From NCBI GenBank assembly GCA_019752335.1, contig JAIEMJ010000044.1, positions 1 through 64,000 of the forward strand: 64,000 bases of DNA. The letters run 5' to 3'. The position numbers and the translations under genes are program-made. The DNA comes from Bryobacteraceae bacterium. Lineage in GTDB: Bacteria; Acidobacteriota; Terriglobia; Bryobacterales; Bryobacteraceae. The notes under the pieces are model-generated. The model saw only the letters and a list, made by a program, of their open reading frames with translations, was not told the DNA's origin and searched no databases. Numbering within the stretch: position 1 is the first letter of the stretch; the number at the start of each line of letters is the position of its first letter. Positions 55,945-64,000 of the stretch are shown piece after piece.

Positions 55945-57624
55945 TTAGGTCCGATTCGCGAAATAATAAACCACGGAGCCGGTCATGATGAGAATGCCGG
56001 CGAGGCAGGCGGTGGACCAAGCCAGCCAGGTGAGACGGCGGCGGCGGCGCACCACCAGGTCGTTCTCGAGCAGCGGGACGCTGCCCAGCACGGTCAGCTG
56101 AGTATAAGCGCGGACGTCCTTCAGGCTCTTGAGCGTCGTGTCTTTCATTTCGCGCGCGGCGACGATGAACATGCCAATCAGGGCGCCGATGCCCAAGCCG
56201 GCCCCGACGATGAAGTAGCGATTCGGCTCGGTGGGCTGTTGCGGCGTGTTGGCCGGATCGAGCAGTTCGAGCGTTTCACTCTGCTTGCGGTTGTTCAGTT
56301 GCACTTGGGTCTTCGAAATTTCCGACTTCTTCGAAGTCTCCTCGTACTGTTCCTTGGCCAGGGCGCGCTCGCGCAGCAGTTCGTCGTACTTGGCTTCGCC
56401 GACCGGAGTGGCGGAAATCTGGGCCTGCAGGCTCCGCGATTGCGTCGCTGCGGCGTTATAGTCCTGTTGCAGGGTTTCTGTTTCCACGCGCTTCGCTTCA
56501 ATCATGCTCTGCGTGGAAGCGATTTGCGCTTCGATCTCGCGGACTTCGCGGACCTGGGCGCCGGACATGCCCCGCGGCTTCTCCGGGGTGGGAGCGGGAG
56601 CGGCTTTCTTGGTCTCGTCTTCGCTGGCCACGATGTCCCGGCGGCGCTTCAGGACGGCCAGTTCGCTCTTGCGGCGCTGGACGTCTGGATGATTTTCCCG
56701 GTACTGCTCCAGAAGCGCGGCCAGATTGGTCTCGGCCGAGAGAATGTCGCGCTCAATGCTGGCCAGACGGTCGCTGGTGGCCCGCTCGCGCTGTTCGCGC
56801 TGTTCGGACTGAATGGCGATCGGCTGGCTCGATTGCCGCAACTGGTCTTTCAGGATGCTCAAGCGGCTTTCGAACAGCATCTTATCCTGGGCGGCGCGTT
56901 GGATGCCGCTGTTCAGGTTGCCCATGCGCGCCTCAATGGCTTGCAACTGGCTCAGCGACGCGCTGATCTGCTCCGGCAGGCGGCCCTGGTTCTGGACGCG
57001 GAAAGCGGTCAAGCGGTTGTCGATGTCCTCCAACCGCTTTTTGCGGGCGTCCAGTTGCTCGTTAAAGAAGTCGTCAGCCGAGGTCATCTGTGTGTTCTGC
57101 GTGCGCAGGTTGGCGTCGATGAACTTGGTTACCAGTTCCTGGCAGACCTTCTGAGCCAGCAGCCGGTCACTATAGGAAAACGAGATGCGGAAGGCGTTGA
57201 CGCGTTCACTGGCCTGAGTGGCCAGCAGGCCGACGCCGCCGATCTTGATGTCCTTGCGCATCATTTCCACGACGTCTTCGTTGGGCAGGCGCTTGCGATC
57301 GCGCGGATAGAGTTGTAGGGAGTTGATGATGTTGGTGAGCGCGGTACGGCTGAGGATTTCGTTGGCCATGCTGCTGACGCGCTGCGACATTTCGGCGTTG
57401 ATGACCTGGGGCGCCATGCGCTCGCTCACCTGCGACGGGGTAACGCGAATCATGGCGCTCGACACATAGGTATCAGGCCAGAGGAAGGCCACTACCACCG
57501 AAATCACCAGGGCGGCAAACATTGGCCCTAACATCCAGGCGCGATGGCGGCGCAGGACGTCGATGTAATCTTCCATATCCAGCGCGCGGCGCGGGATGGC
57601 AAACGGATCTTGTAAAGGTTGCAT
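55945..57624 (-). CDS. Wzz/GNVR-type polysaccharide co-polymerase
   Basis: 559 residues in the inner membrane. One span near residues 30-50 (WMLGPMFAALVISVVVAFLWP) is followed by a long periplasmic region with coiled coils (EQLDARKKRLEDIDNRLTAFRVQNQG, SIERDILSAETNLAALLEQYRENHPDVQRRKSELAVLKRRRD), the proline-rich GNVR end (PTEPNRYFIVGAGLGIGALIGMFIVA) and a last span (LAWSTACLAGILIMTGSVVYYF). Such proteins set polymer length and pass it to the outer-membrane channel. It sits between the Wza-like and kinase genes, 20 bases after Wza. Confidence 0.9.
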   Translation of the reverse strand: MQPLQDPFAIPRRALDMEDYIDVLRRHRAWMLGPMFAALVISVVVAFLWPDTYVSSAMIRVTPSQVSERMAPQVINAEMSQRVSSMANEILSRTALTNIINSLQLYPRDRKRLPNEDVVEMMRKDIKIGGVGLLATQASERVNAFRISFSYSDRLLAQKVCQELVTKFIDANLRTQNTQMTSADDFFNEQLDARKKRLEDIDNRLTAFRVQNQGRLPEQISASLSQLQAIEARMGNLNSGIQRAAQDKMLFESRLSILKDQLRQSSQPIAIQSEQREQRERATSDRLASIERDILSAETNLAALLEQYRENHPDVQRRKSELAVLKRRRDIVASEDETKKAAPAPTPEKPRGMSGAQVREVREIEAQIASTQSMIEAKRVETETLQQDYNAAATQSRSLQAQISATPVGEAKYDELLRERALAKEQYEETSKKSEISKTQVQLNNRKQSETLELLDPANTPQQPTEPNRYFIVGAGLGIGALIGMFIVAAREMKDTTLKSLKDVRAYTQLTVLGSVPLLENDLVVRRRRRLTWLAWSTACLAGILIMTGSVVYYFANRT

Positions 57625-57644
57625 ACGTCTTGGTCCTCCGGCAG

Positions 57645-58328
57645 CTACCGAACGATAATCTGGTCGCCCGGCAACAATTCGATGTTCTGTTCCATCTTCT
57701 TCCCCCGGGTGACCTCCTTGTAGTTAAACTTGATCACTTGGCCCTTGCGAATGATCCGGATGTCCTTCTCATTCGCGAACTCCTGCAGGCCACCAGCCAG
57801 GCCGAGCGCCTCCAGCACGGTGAGCTTCGAAACCAGGGGGAACGAGCCCGCCCGATTCACTTGGCCCTGCACGTAATACTTCTTGCTGCGAACGTCCTGC
57901 ACGGAGACGGCTACCTGCGGGCGGTTCATCACCGTTTCGAGGGCCGTTACCACCTTTGCTTCGAGTTGCTTTGGCGTAGACCCGCCAGCTTCAATCTCGC
58001 CCACCAGCGGCATGCTGATCTTGCCATCCGGCCGGACGACATAGAGAGCAGACATCTCCTGTTCGCGCCAAACGCGAATGGCGATGATGTCTTCCGGGCC
58101 GATAACGTAGGAACGCGGATCCACGGCGGCGCCGGCGACTTTCGACAGATCTTCCTTCTTCAGGTCAAGATCCGGCGCCACCGGTATCGGTGTCACGTCG
58201 GTCTTACTCTTTTCCTTTTTCGGGGTCTTGTCGACCTGCTGCGCTCCGGCAAGGCAGCCGGCAGCAGAAAACAAGAGAGCGCAATAGGCCAACCCATAGG
58301 CCGGGACACGGCCCAAACTGATCCTCAT
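57645..58328 (-). CDS. Wza-type polysaccharide export protein
   Basis: 227 residues from the ATG at 58328, preceded by GGAGGAG. The signal sequence ends at a lipobox-like SAAGC, so it may be a lipoprotein. The polysaccharide-export domain reads YVIGPEDIIAIRVWREQEMSALYVVRPDGKISMPLVGEI, followed by one SLBB domain (YYVQGQVNRAGSFPLVSKLTVLEALGLAGG). It would form the outer-membrane channel. It is the first gene of wza-wzz-kinase; no glycosyltransferase is adjacent. The frame to 58361 is less likely as start. Confidence 0.9.
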   Translation of the reverse strand: MRISLGRVPAYGLAYCALLFSAAGCLAGAQQVDKTPKKEKSKTDVTPIPVAPDLDLKKEDLSKVAGAAVDPRSYVIGPEDIIAIRVWREQEMSALYVVRPDGKISMPLVGEIEAGGSTPKQLEAKVVTALETVMNRPQVAVSVQDVRSKKYYVQGQVNRAGSFPLVSKLTVLEALGLAGGLQEFANEKDIRIIRKGQVIKFNYKEVTRGKKMEQNIELLPGDQIIVR

Positions 58329-58477
58329 CCGCAAAACTCCTCCGCCAACAAATCCAAGCAATGTCTCACTTGAAAAGATACAACATCTTGATTATATGTC
58401 AGTTTAGCCGATTTGGCAGCCCCGGCGGCGGTACCTGCCGGCTGGCGGTCCTAGGCTGAGTGCGGTACTAATGAGAA

Positions 58478-58888
58478 ATGCCGTACTTCCTGGCCAAAAC
58501 CGAAGCCTCCGTCTACTCGATTTCCGACCTCGAACGCGACCAGCGAACCACCTGGGACGGGGTTCGCAACGCCCAGGCGCTGGGCGCCATTCGGACGATG
58601 CGGCCCGGCGACCGCGTGTTCATCTACCACAGCACCGGCGAATCTTCGATTGTCGGGCTGGCCAAAGTGGCGTCTGAGCCGCGACCGGACCCGAAGGATG
58701 CCAAGCTGACGGTGGTGGATCTGGAGTTCGTTTCGCAACTCACCCCGCCCACGGCGCTGGCCGAAATCAAAGGCAGCGGCCTTTTCGCGGACTTCGCGCT
58801 GGTGCGCCAAAGCCGCCTCTCCACCATGGCCGTGCCCGACGCTTTCGTCGCCTGGCTCCGGCAGCGCTACCCGAAATCGAAGATCTGA
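58478..58888 (+). CDS. EVE-domain protein
   Basis: 136 residues made of a single EVE domain, related to PUA and YTH folds that bind modified bases: MPYFLAKTEASVYSISDLERD, TTWDGVRNAQALGAIRTMRPGDRVFIYHSTGESSIVGLAKV and the end region FALVRQSRLSTMAVP. Bacterial EVE proteins are suggested to read modified nucleic acids or act in RNA metabolism; the exact target here is not known. Its 3' end overlaps the converging cyclodeaminase gene by 22 bases. It is divergent from the Wza-like gene. Confidence 0.9.
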   Translation: MPYFLAKTEASVYSISDLERDQRTTWDGVRNAQALGAIRTMRPGDRVFIYHSTGESSIVGLAKVASEPRPDPKDAKLTVVDLEFVSQLTPPTALAEIKGSGLFADFALVRQSRLSTMAVPDAFVAWLRQRYPKSKI

Positions 58889-59754
58889 CCGATTCCGCGG
58901 GCCTCCGCGGCGGCCAGAATCGCCCGCGCGATCGCGGCGTCCTGCGCCGCATGGCCCACTGACTTGAAGACGGTGACCTCATCGCGGGTCTGCCGGCCCG
59001 GATGGTGGCCACTGACGACTTCACCCAATTCGGCGTCAATCGGCACCTCGCCTTGCAGTTCGCCCGCTTCGGCGCGCGCGCTGTCGCGGCAATCGACGAT
59101 GACCGTGGCCAGGGCCATGGTCTCGGCGTCCAGTTCGCGCAGATCCGGACGATAGGAGCCAATCGCATTGATGTGGATTCCCGGTGCGAGATGCCGCGCG
59201 GCGAAGACGGGCGTCGCCGAGTTGGTCGCCGTAACGACGATATCCGCGCCTTCGAGGGCCGCGGCGGGATCCTCGCCGCGACGAACCACGCGGACCTCCC
59301 CGATGTCGCGCACAGCACGCACCCCAGCAATCTGCTGGGCCGACTGTCCACCCGCGCCAAACACCGTGAGCACGCGCGCGTCGGCCCGGGCCAACAGACT
59401 GGTGGCCAGTCCGGTGGCGGCGCCGGTGCGCAACGCCGTCAGCGCGCGGCCATCGAGCAGGGCGAGGGGTTGGCCGGTGGCGGGATCGAGCACCAGCACC
59501 GCGCCCTGAATCGCGTCGAGCCCGCGGAGACGGTTACCCGGGTAGACGGAGACCACCTTCACGGCAAGAGCGCCGCCGCCATCGGGCAAGTAGGCCGGCA
59601 TGGTGAGCACAACGCCGCCGGGCGTGGGCGTCGCCACGCGCGGCGCCACCGTAGCGGCGCCCGACGAGATCTGCTCGAACGCCACGCGCATGGCCGCAAT
59701 CGCGTCGGGCATGCTCACCGCTTCGGCAATCTGGGAGCCGGTGAGAATTCTCAC
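58867..59754 (-). CDS. Ornithine cyclodeaminase/mu-crystallin-family dehydrogenase
   Basis: 295 residues. The N-terminal part has the family pattern (MPDAIAAMRVAF, VVLTMPAYLPDGGGALAVKVVSVYPGN), then LDGRALTALRTGAATGLATSLLA and an NAD-binding fold (LTVFGAGGQSAQQI). GIHINAIGSYRPDLRELD and DEVTVFKSVGHAAQDAA are typical. The family includes ornithine cyclodeaminase, alanine dehydrogenase and ketimine reductases, and sequence alone does not separate these here. The GTG start at 59754 abuts the stop of the acyltransferase-like gene, so they are likely co-transcribed. Confidence 0.88.
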   Translation of the reverse strand: MRILTGSQIAEAVSMPDAIAAMRVAFEQISSGAATVAPRVATPTPGGVVLTMPAYLPDGGGALAVKVVSVYPGNRLRGLDAIQGAVLVLDPATGQPLALLDGRALTALRTGAATGLATSLLARADARVLTVFGAGGQSAQQIAGVRAVRDIGEVRVVRRGEDPAAALEGADIVVTATNSATPVFAARHLAPGIHINAIGSYRPDLRELDAETMALATVIVDCRDSARAEAGELQGEVPIDAELGEVVSGHHPGRQTRDEVTVFKSVGHAAQDAAIARAILAAAEARGIGQIFDFG

Positions 59755-60816
59755 TTACAACCTCACGAAGATGCCGCGCCGGTATAAGAGCCACGCGACA
59801 CCGTAAAGTAAGACAACTTGCGCGAGGGCGGCCGTTAGCGAGCCGAGGCGTAAGTCAGTAAATAGGCCGGAATAGAAGTGGCTCCAGAGCCAGGGTCCGG
59901 CGCCGGTAAGGCTGAGTAGCTTGCCGAGCAGACCGGATAAGACAAACATCACGATGGCGTTGCTGCCGTAGATGCGCAGCGGGGTGAAAGAAAATGCATG
60001 GACGTCACACAGCCAATAGAAAGTAGCGAGGCTAAGCGAGGCGAGTCCCGCCATCAGCAGCGTGTAGGACGGCGTCCACAGGCTCTTGTTGATGGGGATC
60101 CAGGGATCGAGAAATAGTCCGGCGAGTAAGAGTAAGTTTCCCGAAAAATAGAGCCAGGCTACTTTTTCGAGCGGCGCCTTCGGCGAGCGGACTAAGTAAC
60201 CCGCCAGCGCACCCAACAAGCAACTGGCGATGGCGGGCAGAGTACTGACGATGCCCTCCGGATCCCAGACTTTGGTATTCACCCACATATGCCCCGCAAG
60301 CCAAAGCGAATCCATGGAGCGCGCATAGTTATTGTGGATAGACCAGGGGTCGGCGTAGCCATGCCCGGTCATCAGCACCGTGTAGAAGACGAGTAACACC
60401 GCCACCGCGACGGCCAGCCCGCGCGTCGAAGTCAGCAGGAAGATCGCCGCCGCGAGTAAGTAGCAAATCCCGATGCGCTGCAGGACGCCGGGGATCCGCA
60501 CGTGGGCGAAGTCAAAGAGCGGCACCAGATTCAGGAACAGGCCGAGGCCCAAGATGGCTGCGCCCCGCCGCAGTGTATGCAGATACAGCTTCGCGCGATC
60601 GGCGCCCGCCTCCACGCGCCGGGCGAAGGAGAAGGTGAGCGAAAGGCCCACCATCCACAGGAAAAAGGGGAAGACCAGGTCAGTAAACGTCCAGCCGTGC
60701 CACACGGCGTGGCGCAGTGGCGGAAAGACGTGCGCCCAGGAGCCAGGATTGTTTACCAGGATCATCGACGCGATGGTGGCGCCGCGCAGGACGTCGAGAG
60801 AAACAAGCCGGGGCAT
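59755..60816 (-). CDS. Multi-pass membrane acyltransferase-like protein (NagX/HGSNAT type)
   Basis: 353 residues from the ATG at 60816, about ten membrane spans. The opening MPRLVSLDVLRGATIASMILVNNPGSW and the following HAVWHGWTFTDLVFPFFLWMVGLSLTFSF are the signature of the heparan-alpha-glucosaminide N-acetyltransferase-like (DUF5009/NagX) family, which is thought to move acetyl groups across the membrane onto amino sugars. Other parts: IPGVLQRIGICYLLAA and WDPEGIVSTLPAIASCLLGALAGY. It would sit in the inner membrane. The longer frame to 60933 is antisense to the small plus-strand gene. It directly precedes the cyclodeaminase gene. Confidence 0.88.
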   Translation of the reverse strand: MPRLVSLDVLRGATIASMILVNNPGSWAHVFPPLRHAVWHGWTFTDLVFPFFLWMVGLSLTFSFARRVEAGADRAKLYLHTLRRGAAILGLGLFLNLVPLFDFAHVRIPGVLQRIGICYLLAAAIFLLTSTRGLAVAVAVLLVFYTVLMTGHGYADPWSIHNNYARSMDSLWLAGHMWVNTKVWDPEGIVSTLPAIASCLLGALAGYLVRSPKAPLEKVAWLYFSGNLLLLAGLFLDPWIPINKSLWTPSYTLLMAGLASLSLATFYWLCDVHAFSFTPLRIYGSNAIVMFVLSGLLGKLLSLTGAGPWLWSHFYSGLFTDLRLGSLTAALAQVVLLYGVAWLLYRRGIFVRL

Positions 60817-60831
60817 GCTTTTGAGGATACG

Positions 60832-61134
60832 ATGAGTAACATGGCCTTGGGCGTACTGGTGTACGGCGACAATCACCTGATCTTGCGGGGACCGCGGCCC
60901 AGCCTGCGGGAGGCGCGCCAACTGGCGGGCCACTACGGCCTGTCGCTGACGCAGATTGGTTCGCCGGCGGACGGCGGCGTCTGGTCCATTTCCGTGCGCG
61001 AGTTTCGCGAGAATTTGGAGTGGGCGGTGAGGCTCACCGCGGAGTCCGCCACCACGCCGGCGGTGGAAGAGTTACTGGCGGGCCTGGCCCAACGGGGCAT
61101 CGAAATTACAGAGGAGAGCGCATGCGCGTCTTAG
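60832..61134 (+). CDS. Hypothetical protein, 100 residues
   Basis: An alpha/beta protein without signal peptide; I do not recognise the family. The sequence ALGVLVYGDNHLILRGPRPSLREARQLAGHYGL followed by a strand (GGVWSISVREF) and helices suggests a small globular domain. It is divergent from the acyltransferase-like gene with 15 bases between starts, and overlaps the M1 peptidase start by 13 bases, so it is likely translated together with it. Such tight overlap supports a real gene. Confidence 0.6.
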   Translation: MSNMALGVLVYGDNHLILRGPRPSLREARQLAGHYGLSLTQIGSPADGGVWSISVREFRENLEWAVRLTAESATTPAVEELLAGLAQRGIEITEESACAS

Positions 61135-62927
61135 TAGTCATCATCGGATTGTTCACTCTGGCCGGCTGTCGGCCCCCTTTGACGCGGACCGACATCCACT
61201 CCTACGCGCAACCGGAACTCGCCCGCGTGCGCCACATCGAGCTCGACCTCGACGTCCTCTTCGGCCAGCGCCAGTTGGCTGGGTCGGCGACGCTCAGCGT
61301 AGAGGGCCCCGGGCCGTTGACGCTCGACACTCGCGGACTCGCCATCGAACGCGTAGAACTGTGGAACGCGACGCGACGCGCCTGGGATGCGGGTACGTTC
61401 ACGCTGGGCGCGAGTGATCCGGTGCTCGGGGCGCCCCTCGAAATTCCGCTCACTGCCCCAGACCAGGGCGTGCGAGTCTACTATCGCACCAGTCCGCAAG
61501 CGACGGCGCTCCAGTGGCTCGATCCGCCGCAGACCGCCGGCAAGAAGTGGCCGCTGCTGTTCACGCAATCCGAGTCGATCTACGCGCGCACCTGGATTCC
61601 CTTACAGGATTCGCCCGGCATTCGCGTCACCTATAAGGCGCGCATCCGCACCGCGCGCGAACTCACCGCCGTGATGAGCGCCGATAATTCGAAGAACCGT
61701 CCGCGCACGGGAGAATACGTCTTCGACATGCCGCAGCGGATTCCGCCCTACCTGATCGCCATCGCCGTGGGTGACCTCGAATATCGCGCCCTCTCGAATC
61801 GTACGGGCGTCTACGCCGAGCCCGCCACCGTGGAACTCGCCGCGAAGGAATTCTCCGACACCGAACGCATGGTGGGCGCCATCGAAGCGATGTACGGCCC
61901 CTACCGCTGGCAGCAGTACGACATCTTCGTCGGGCCGCCCAGCTTTCCCATCGGCGGCATGGAGAATCCCCGGCTGACGTTCGCCACGCCCACGGTGCTC
62001 GCCGGCGACAAGAGCCTCGTCGGCCTGATCGCGCATGAACTGGCGCACTCCTGGTCCGGCAATCTCGTCTCGAACGCTACCTGGCGGGACCTGTGGCTGA
62101 ACGAAGGCTTCACCACGTATCTCGAGAACCGGATTCAGGAGAAGCTTTACGGGCGCGAGCGGGCGGAGAAGGAGTTCGCCATCGAAGTGGGCGAATTGCG
62201 CGAGGAGATGAAGCGCTTGGCCCCGCGCGACCAGATCCTGTGGGTGAATCTCGACGGGCGCGATCCCGAGGAGGGCTTTACGCAGGTGCCGTACGTGAAG
62301 GGGGCGCTGCTGCTGCGAACGCTGGAACGCGAAGTGGGCCGCGAAAAGTGGGACGCCTTCTTGCGCGAGTATTTCGCGCGCTTCGCCTTCGAAAGCATTA
62401 CGACGTCTACGTTTCTCGATTTTCTTCGTCTGCGCCTGCCCGAGTCGGTGGGAGTCGACGTGAGCCAATGGGTTTACGCGAGCGGCTTGCCCGACGGCGC
62501 CGCCTTGCCCGCGCCCGGCGTCTTCGCGGCCATCGACGCGGCCATCGTCAGCTTCGGGCAGAGCAAGACCTTTTCCACCGAGGGGTGGAGCACGCAGGAT
62601 TGGCTTCGTTTTTTGCGCGGACTCCCCGAAGACACCGCCGGACCCGCCATGACGCGCTTGGACGAAGCCTACAAGTTCTCGGCGACCGGTAATTCGGAGA
62701 TTCTCACGCAATGGCTGCGCATGTCGATTCGCGCGGGCTATGAGCCGGGGCTGGCCCGGTTAGAGCCGTTCTTGCTGTCCGTGGGGCGCCAGAAGATGTT
62801 GCGTCCGCTTTACACGGAACTCGCGCGAACGGAGGCGGGCAAAGCGAAAGCGCGGGAGATTTTCGGACGCGCGCGGGCAGGCTATCACCCACTTGCGGCG
62901 GCGATGGTCGCAAACCTCCTGAAATAG
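61122..62927 (+). CDS. M1-family zinc aminopeptidase, lipoprotein
   Basis: 601 residues from the ATG at 61122, preceded by GAGGAGAG. The signal ends in a lipobox LAGC with Cys16. The substrate loop GGMEN and the zinc site HELAH (His305, Glu306, His309) with Glu328 in LNEGFTTY give the HExxH-18-E pattern of gluzincins. The C-terminal helical domain resembles leukotriene A4 hydrolase/cold-active aminopeptidase types. It would clip amino acids from the N terminus of peptides at the envelope. It overlaps the small hypothetical gene upstream. Confidence 0.92.
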   Translation: MRVLVVIIGLFTLAGCRPPLTRTDIHSYAQPELARVRHIELDLDVLFGQRQLAGSATLSVEGPGPLTLDTRGLAIERVELWNATRRAWDAGTFTLGASDPVLGAPLEIPLTAPDQGVRVYYRTSPQATALQWLDPPQTAGKKWPLLFTQSESIYARTWIPLQDSPGIRVTYKARIRTARELTAVMSADNSKNRPRTGEYVFDMPQRIPPYLIAIAVGDLEYRALSNRTGVYAEPATVELAAKEFSDTERMVGAIEAMYGPYRWQQYDIFVGPPSFPIGGMENPRLTFATPTVLAGDKSLVGLIAHELAHSWSGNLVSNATWRDLWLNEGFTTYLENRIQEKLYGRERAEKEFAIEVGELREEMKRLAPRDQILWVNLDGRDPEEGFTQVPYVKGALLLRTLEREVGREKWDAFLREYFARFAFESITTSTFLDFLRLRLPESVGVDVSQWVYASGLPDGAALPAPGVFAAIDAAIVSFGQSKTFSTEGWSTQDWLRFLRGLPEDTAGPAMTRLDEAYKFSATGNSEILTQWLRMSIRAGYEPGLARLEPFLLSVGRQKMLRPLYTELARTEAGKAKAREIFGRARAGYHPLAAAMVANLLK

Positions 62928-62972
62928 CGCTCGTTGCTGTAGTGATCGGCCCCCGAAGCCGATAACTCAGAG

Positions 62973-63941
62973 ATGGGACGCTACGCCTGCCTACTTCTCC
63001 TGCTGGCCAGTCTGCAAGCCGCCAGCCTACCGCGCCTCGCGCCGAACCTGGCGCCGGTCGTCGATTCGCTGGGTGACCTTCGTACACGCCTGCACATTCC
63101 GGGGTTAGCTGCGGCGATCACGCTGGACGGGCAGGTAGTTTGGCGAGGCGAATGGGGCAACCTGACCACCACCACGCCCCGCGACGTCGCTTCCGTCACC
63201 AAGACGATGGCCGCCGTCATCGCGCTGCAAGAGGTGGAACGCGGCCGGCTCAACCTGCAGGACGCGGTGGCGGGCCTGCCGGGCGTCCAGGTGCGGCACT
63301 TGCTGTCGCACACCAGCGCGGGGAAGCCGGGCACGAGCTTTCACTACAACAATCCGCGCTACGGTGTGATGGGTCCCATTCTGGAGCGGAGCGCGGGGCA
63401 ATCGTTCGCTCGTCTTTTGCAGCAACGAGTGCTGGGTCCGTCCGGCATGCGCGGCACGCGGCCGGGAGCCAACACCGTATCCGGCGTCGTGAGTGACGTC
63501 GAGGATCTGGCGCGTTATCTGGTCGCGCTCGACGGCGACGAACTGCTCGGCGAGCGCGAAAAGCAATGGATGTGGATGCCGATGGCGGCGGGGATGCCGT
63601 ACGCGCTCGGCTGGTACTCGCAGAGCTACGCCGGCCAAAGGGTGGTGTGGCATTACGGGCAGTTGAACGGCTACGGGTCCAGCCTGGTGGTGAAGATTCC
63701 GGCTCTTCGCGCCAATCTGGTGGTGCTTTCAAACTCGTCGTTGTTGTCGGACGCTTATCATCTCGAAAGCGGCGACATCCTACGGTCGCCGTTGGGGAGA
63801 AGCTTTCTGTCAGCGATGGTGGACCATCTGCCGGTGGAAGCGTCACCCGGCCCTCGCCCCAAGCCTCCCATCACGTCGATTGTCTTCCCTGCCCCGCGTG
63901 CCACTACCCGCCGGGCCATCGTCTACGGTCTGGGCTTGTGA
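62973..63941 (+). CDS. Secreted serine hydrolase (beta-lactamase class C/EstB fold)
   Basis: 322 residues with a signal peptide (MGRYACLLLLLASLQAAS). Catalytic motifs: Ser74-V-T-Lys77 (SxxK), Tyr125-N-Asn127 (YxN) and a late HYG in VVWHYGQLNGYG in the KTG position. This is the serine beta-lactamase-like fold that includes D-aminopeptidases, esterases and penicillin-binding proteins; real lactamase activity is not implied. The last 30 residues are proline-rich and irregular. The stop at 63941 is followed by a family C palindrome. Confidence 0.85.
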   Translation: MGRYACLLLLLASLQAASLPRLAPNLAPVVDSLGDLRTRLHIPGLAAAITLDGQVVWRGEWGNLTTTTPRDVASVTKTMAAVIALQEVERGRLNLQDAVAGLPGVQVRHLLSHTSAGKPGTSFHYNNPRYGVMGPILERSAGQSFARLLQQRVLGPSGMRGTRPGANTVSGVVSDVEDLARYLVALDGDELLGEREKQWMWMPMAAGMPYALGWYSQSYAGQRVVWHYGQLNGYGSSLVVKIPALRANLVVLSNSSLLSDAYHLESGDILRSPLGRSFLSAMVDHLPVEASPGPRPKPPITSIVFPAPRATTRRAIVYGLGL

Positions 63942-63953
63942 GTAAGCCAGTGG

Positions 63954-63973
63954 TTACGGGCTTTAGCCCGTAA
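63954..63973. repeat. Dispersed palindrome, family C (copy 2)
   Basis: TTACGGGC-TTTA-GCCCGTAA, perfect 8-bp arms, 13 bases after the serine hydrolase stop and followed by cgctttt. It is related to 5781-5798, and its place fits a terminator. Confidence 0.65.
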
Positions 63974-64000
63974 ACGCTTTTCTCATAACCTGACGGGCCA

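Overview
The window reads as a chromosomal segment of a GC-rich soil-type Acidobacteriota, most likely of the Bryobacterales/Solibacter lineage. The pointers are family content rather than any rRNA: an NHL-repeat protein with the Solibacter-type C-terminal module (TIGR03437-like), two large Oar-like TonB-dependent receptors with an N-terminal carboxypeptidase-regulatory domain, a TPR plus FG-GAP/ASPIC-UnbV pair, a DUF4097-like secreted protein and an STGPRT/KHGL-motif protein. I see no rRNA, tRNA, CRISPR array, integrase or transposase.

Layout. 0-8.4 kb: repeat-rich left edge, ankyrin protein, VapBC-type toxin-antitoxin pair with a clear operator, secreted esterase, a broken secreted gene, a KHGL-motif protein and the NHL protein. 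8.4-20.7 kb: SNF2 helicase (one-base frameshift), a three-domain methyltransferase coupled to a HAD phosphatase, a TonB receptor, and a 1322-residue single-chain fusion of topoisomerase III with RecQ. 20.7-27.8 kb: MmcQ-like protein, acetate kinase and phosphoketolase in tight array (sugar phosphate to acetyl phosphate to acetate plus ATP), ThuA-like protein, DUF4097-like protein and NadB. 28-36 kb: second TonB receptor with a good terminator, TPR/CRTAC1 pair, HigA-like antitoxin, VOC protein and a small winged-helix regulator. 35.7-40.8 kb: a compact minus-strand operon, MFS transporter > SDR > fused E1 alpha-beta > E2, which looks like uptake and oxidative decarboxylation of a 2-oxo acid. 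41.2-43.7 kb: a less GC-rich island with a Septu-like pair, an ATPase carrying an N-terminal TIR-like domain and a PtuB-like HNH nuclease (one-base frameshift). 43.7-54 kb: beta-propeller protein, lactate permease, amidohydrolase, nitroreductase-pirin unit and MarR regulator sharing an identical palindromic operator, phosphoesterase, sulfatase, LipA. 54-58.4 kb: GDPD and a Wza/Wzz/BY-kinase polysaccharide export operon. 58.4-64 kb: EVE protein, ornithine cyclodeaminase-like enzyme, membrane acyltransferase-like protein, M1 peptidase and serine hydrolase.

The most interesting items are the TopoIII-RecQ fusion (a one-chain analogue of the Sgs1/BLM-Top3 partnership) and the TIR-bearing Septu-like defence pair. 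A second layer is a set of short dispersed palindromes, at least four families, some repeated exactly three times, placed mostly at gene ends; one copy supplies a stop codon, one lies inside a gene, and one variant shows stem-preserving changes. Four genes are each restored by removing a single base, mostly from a short homopolymer; this may be an assembly error pattern and should be settled before any of them is called a pseudogene.
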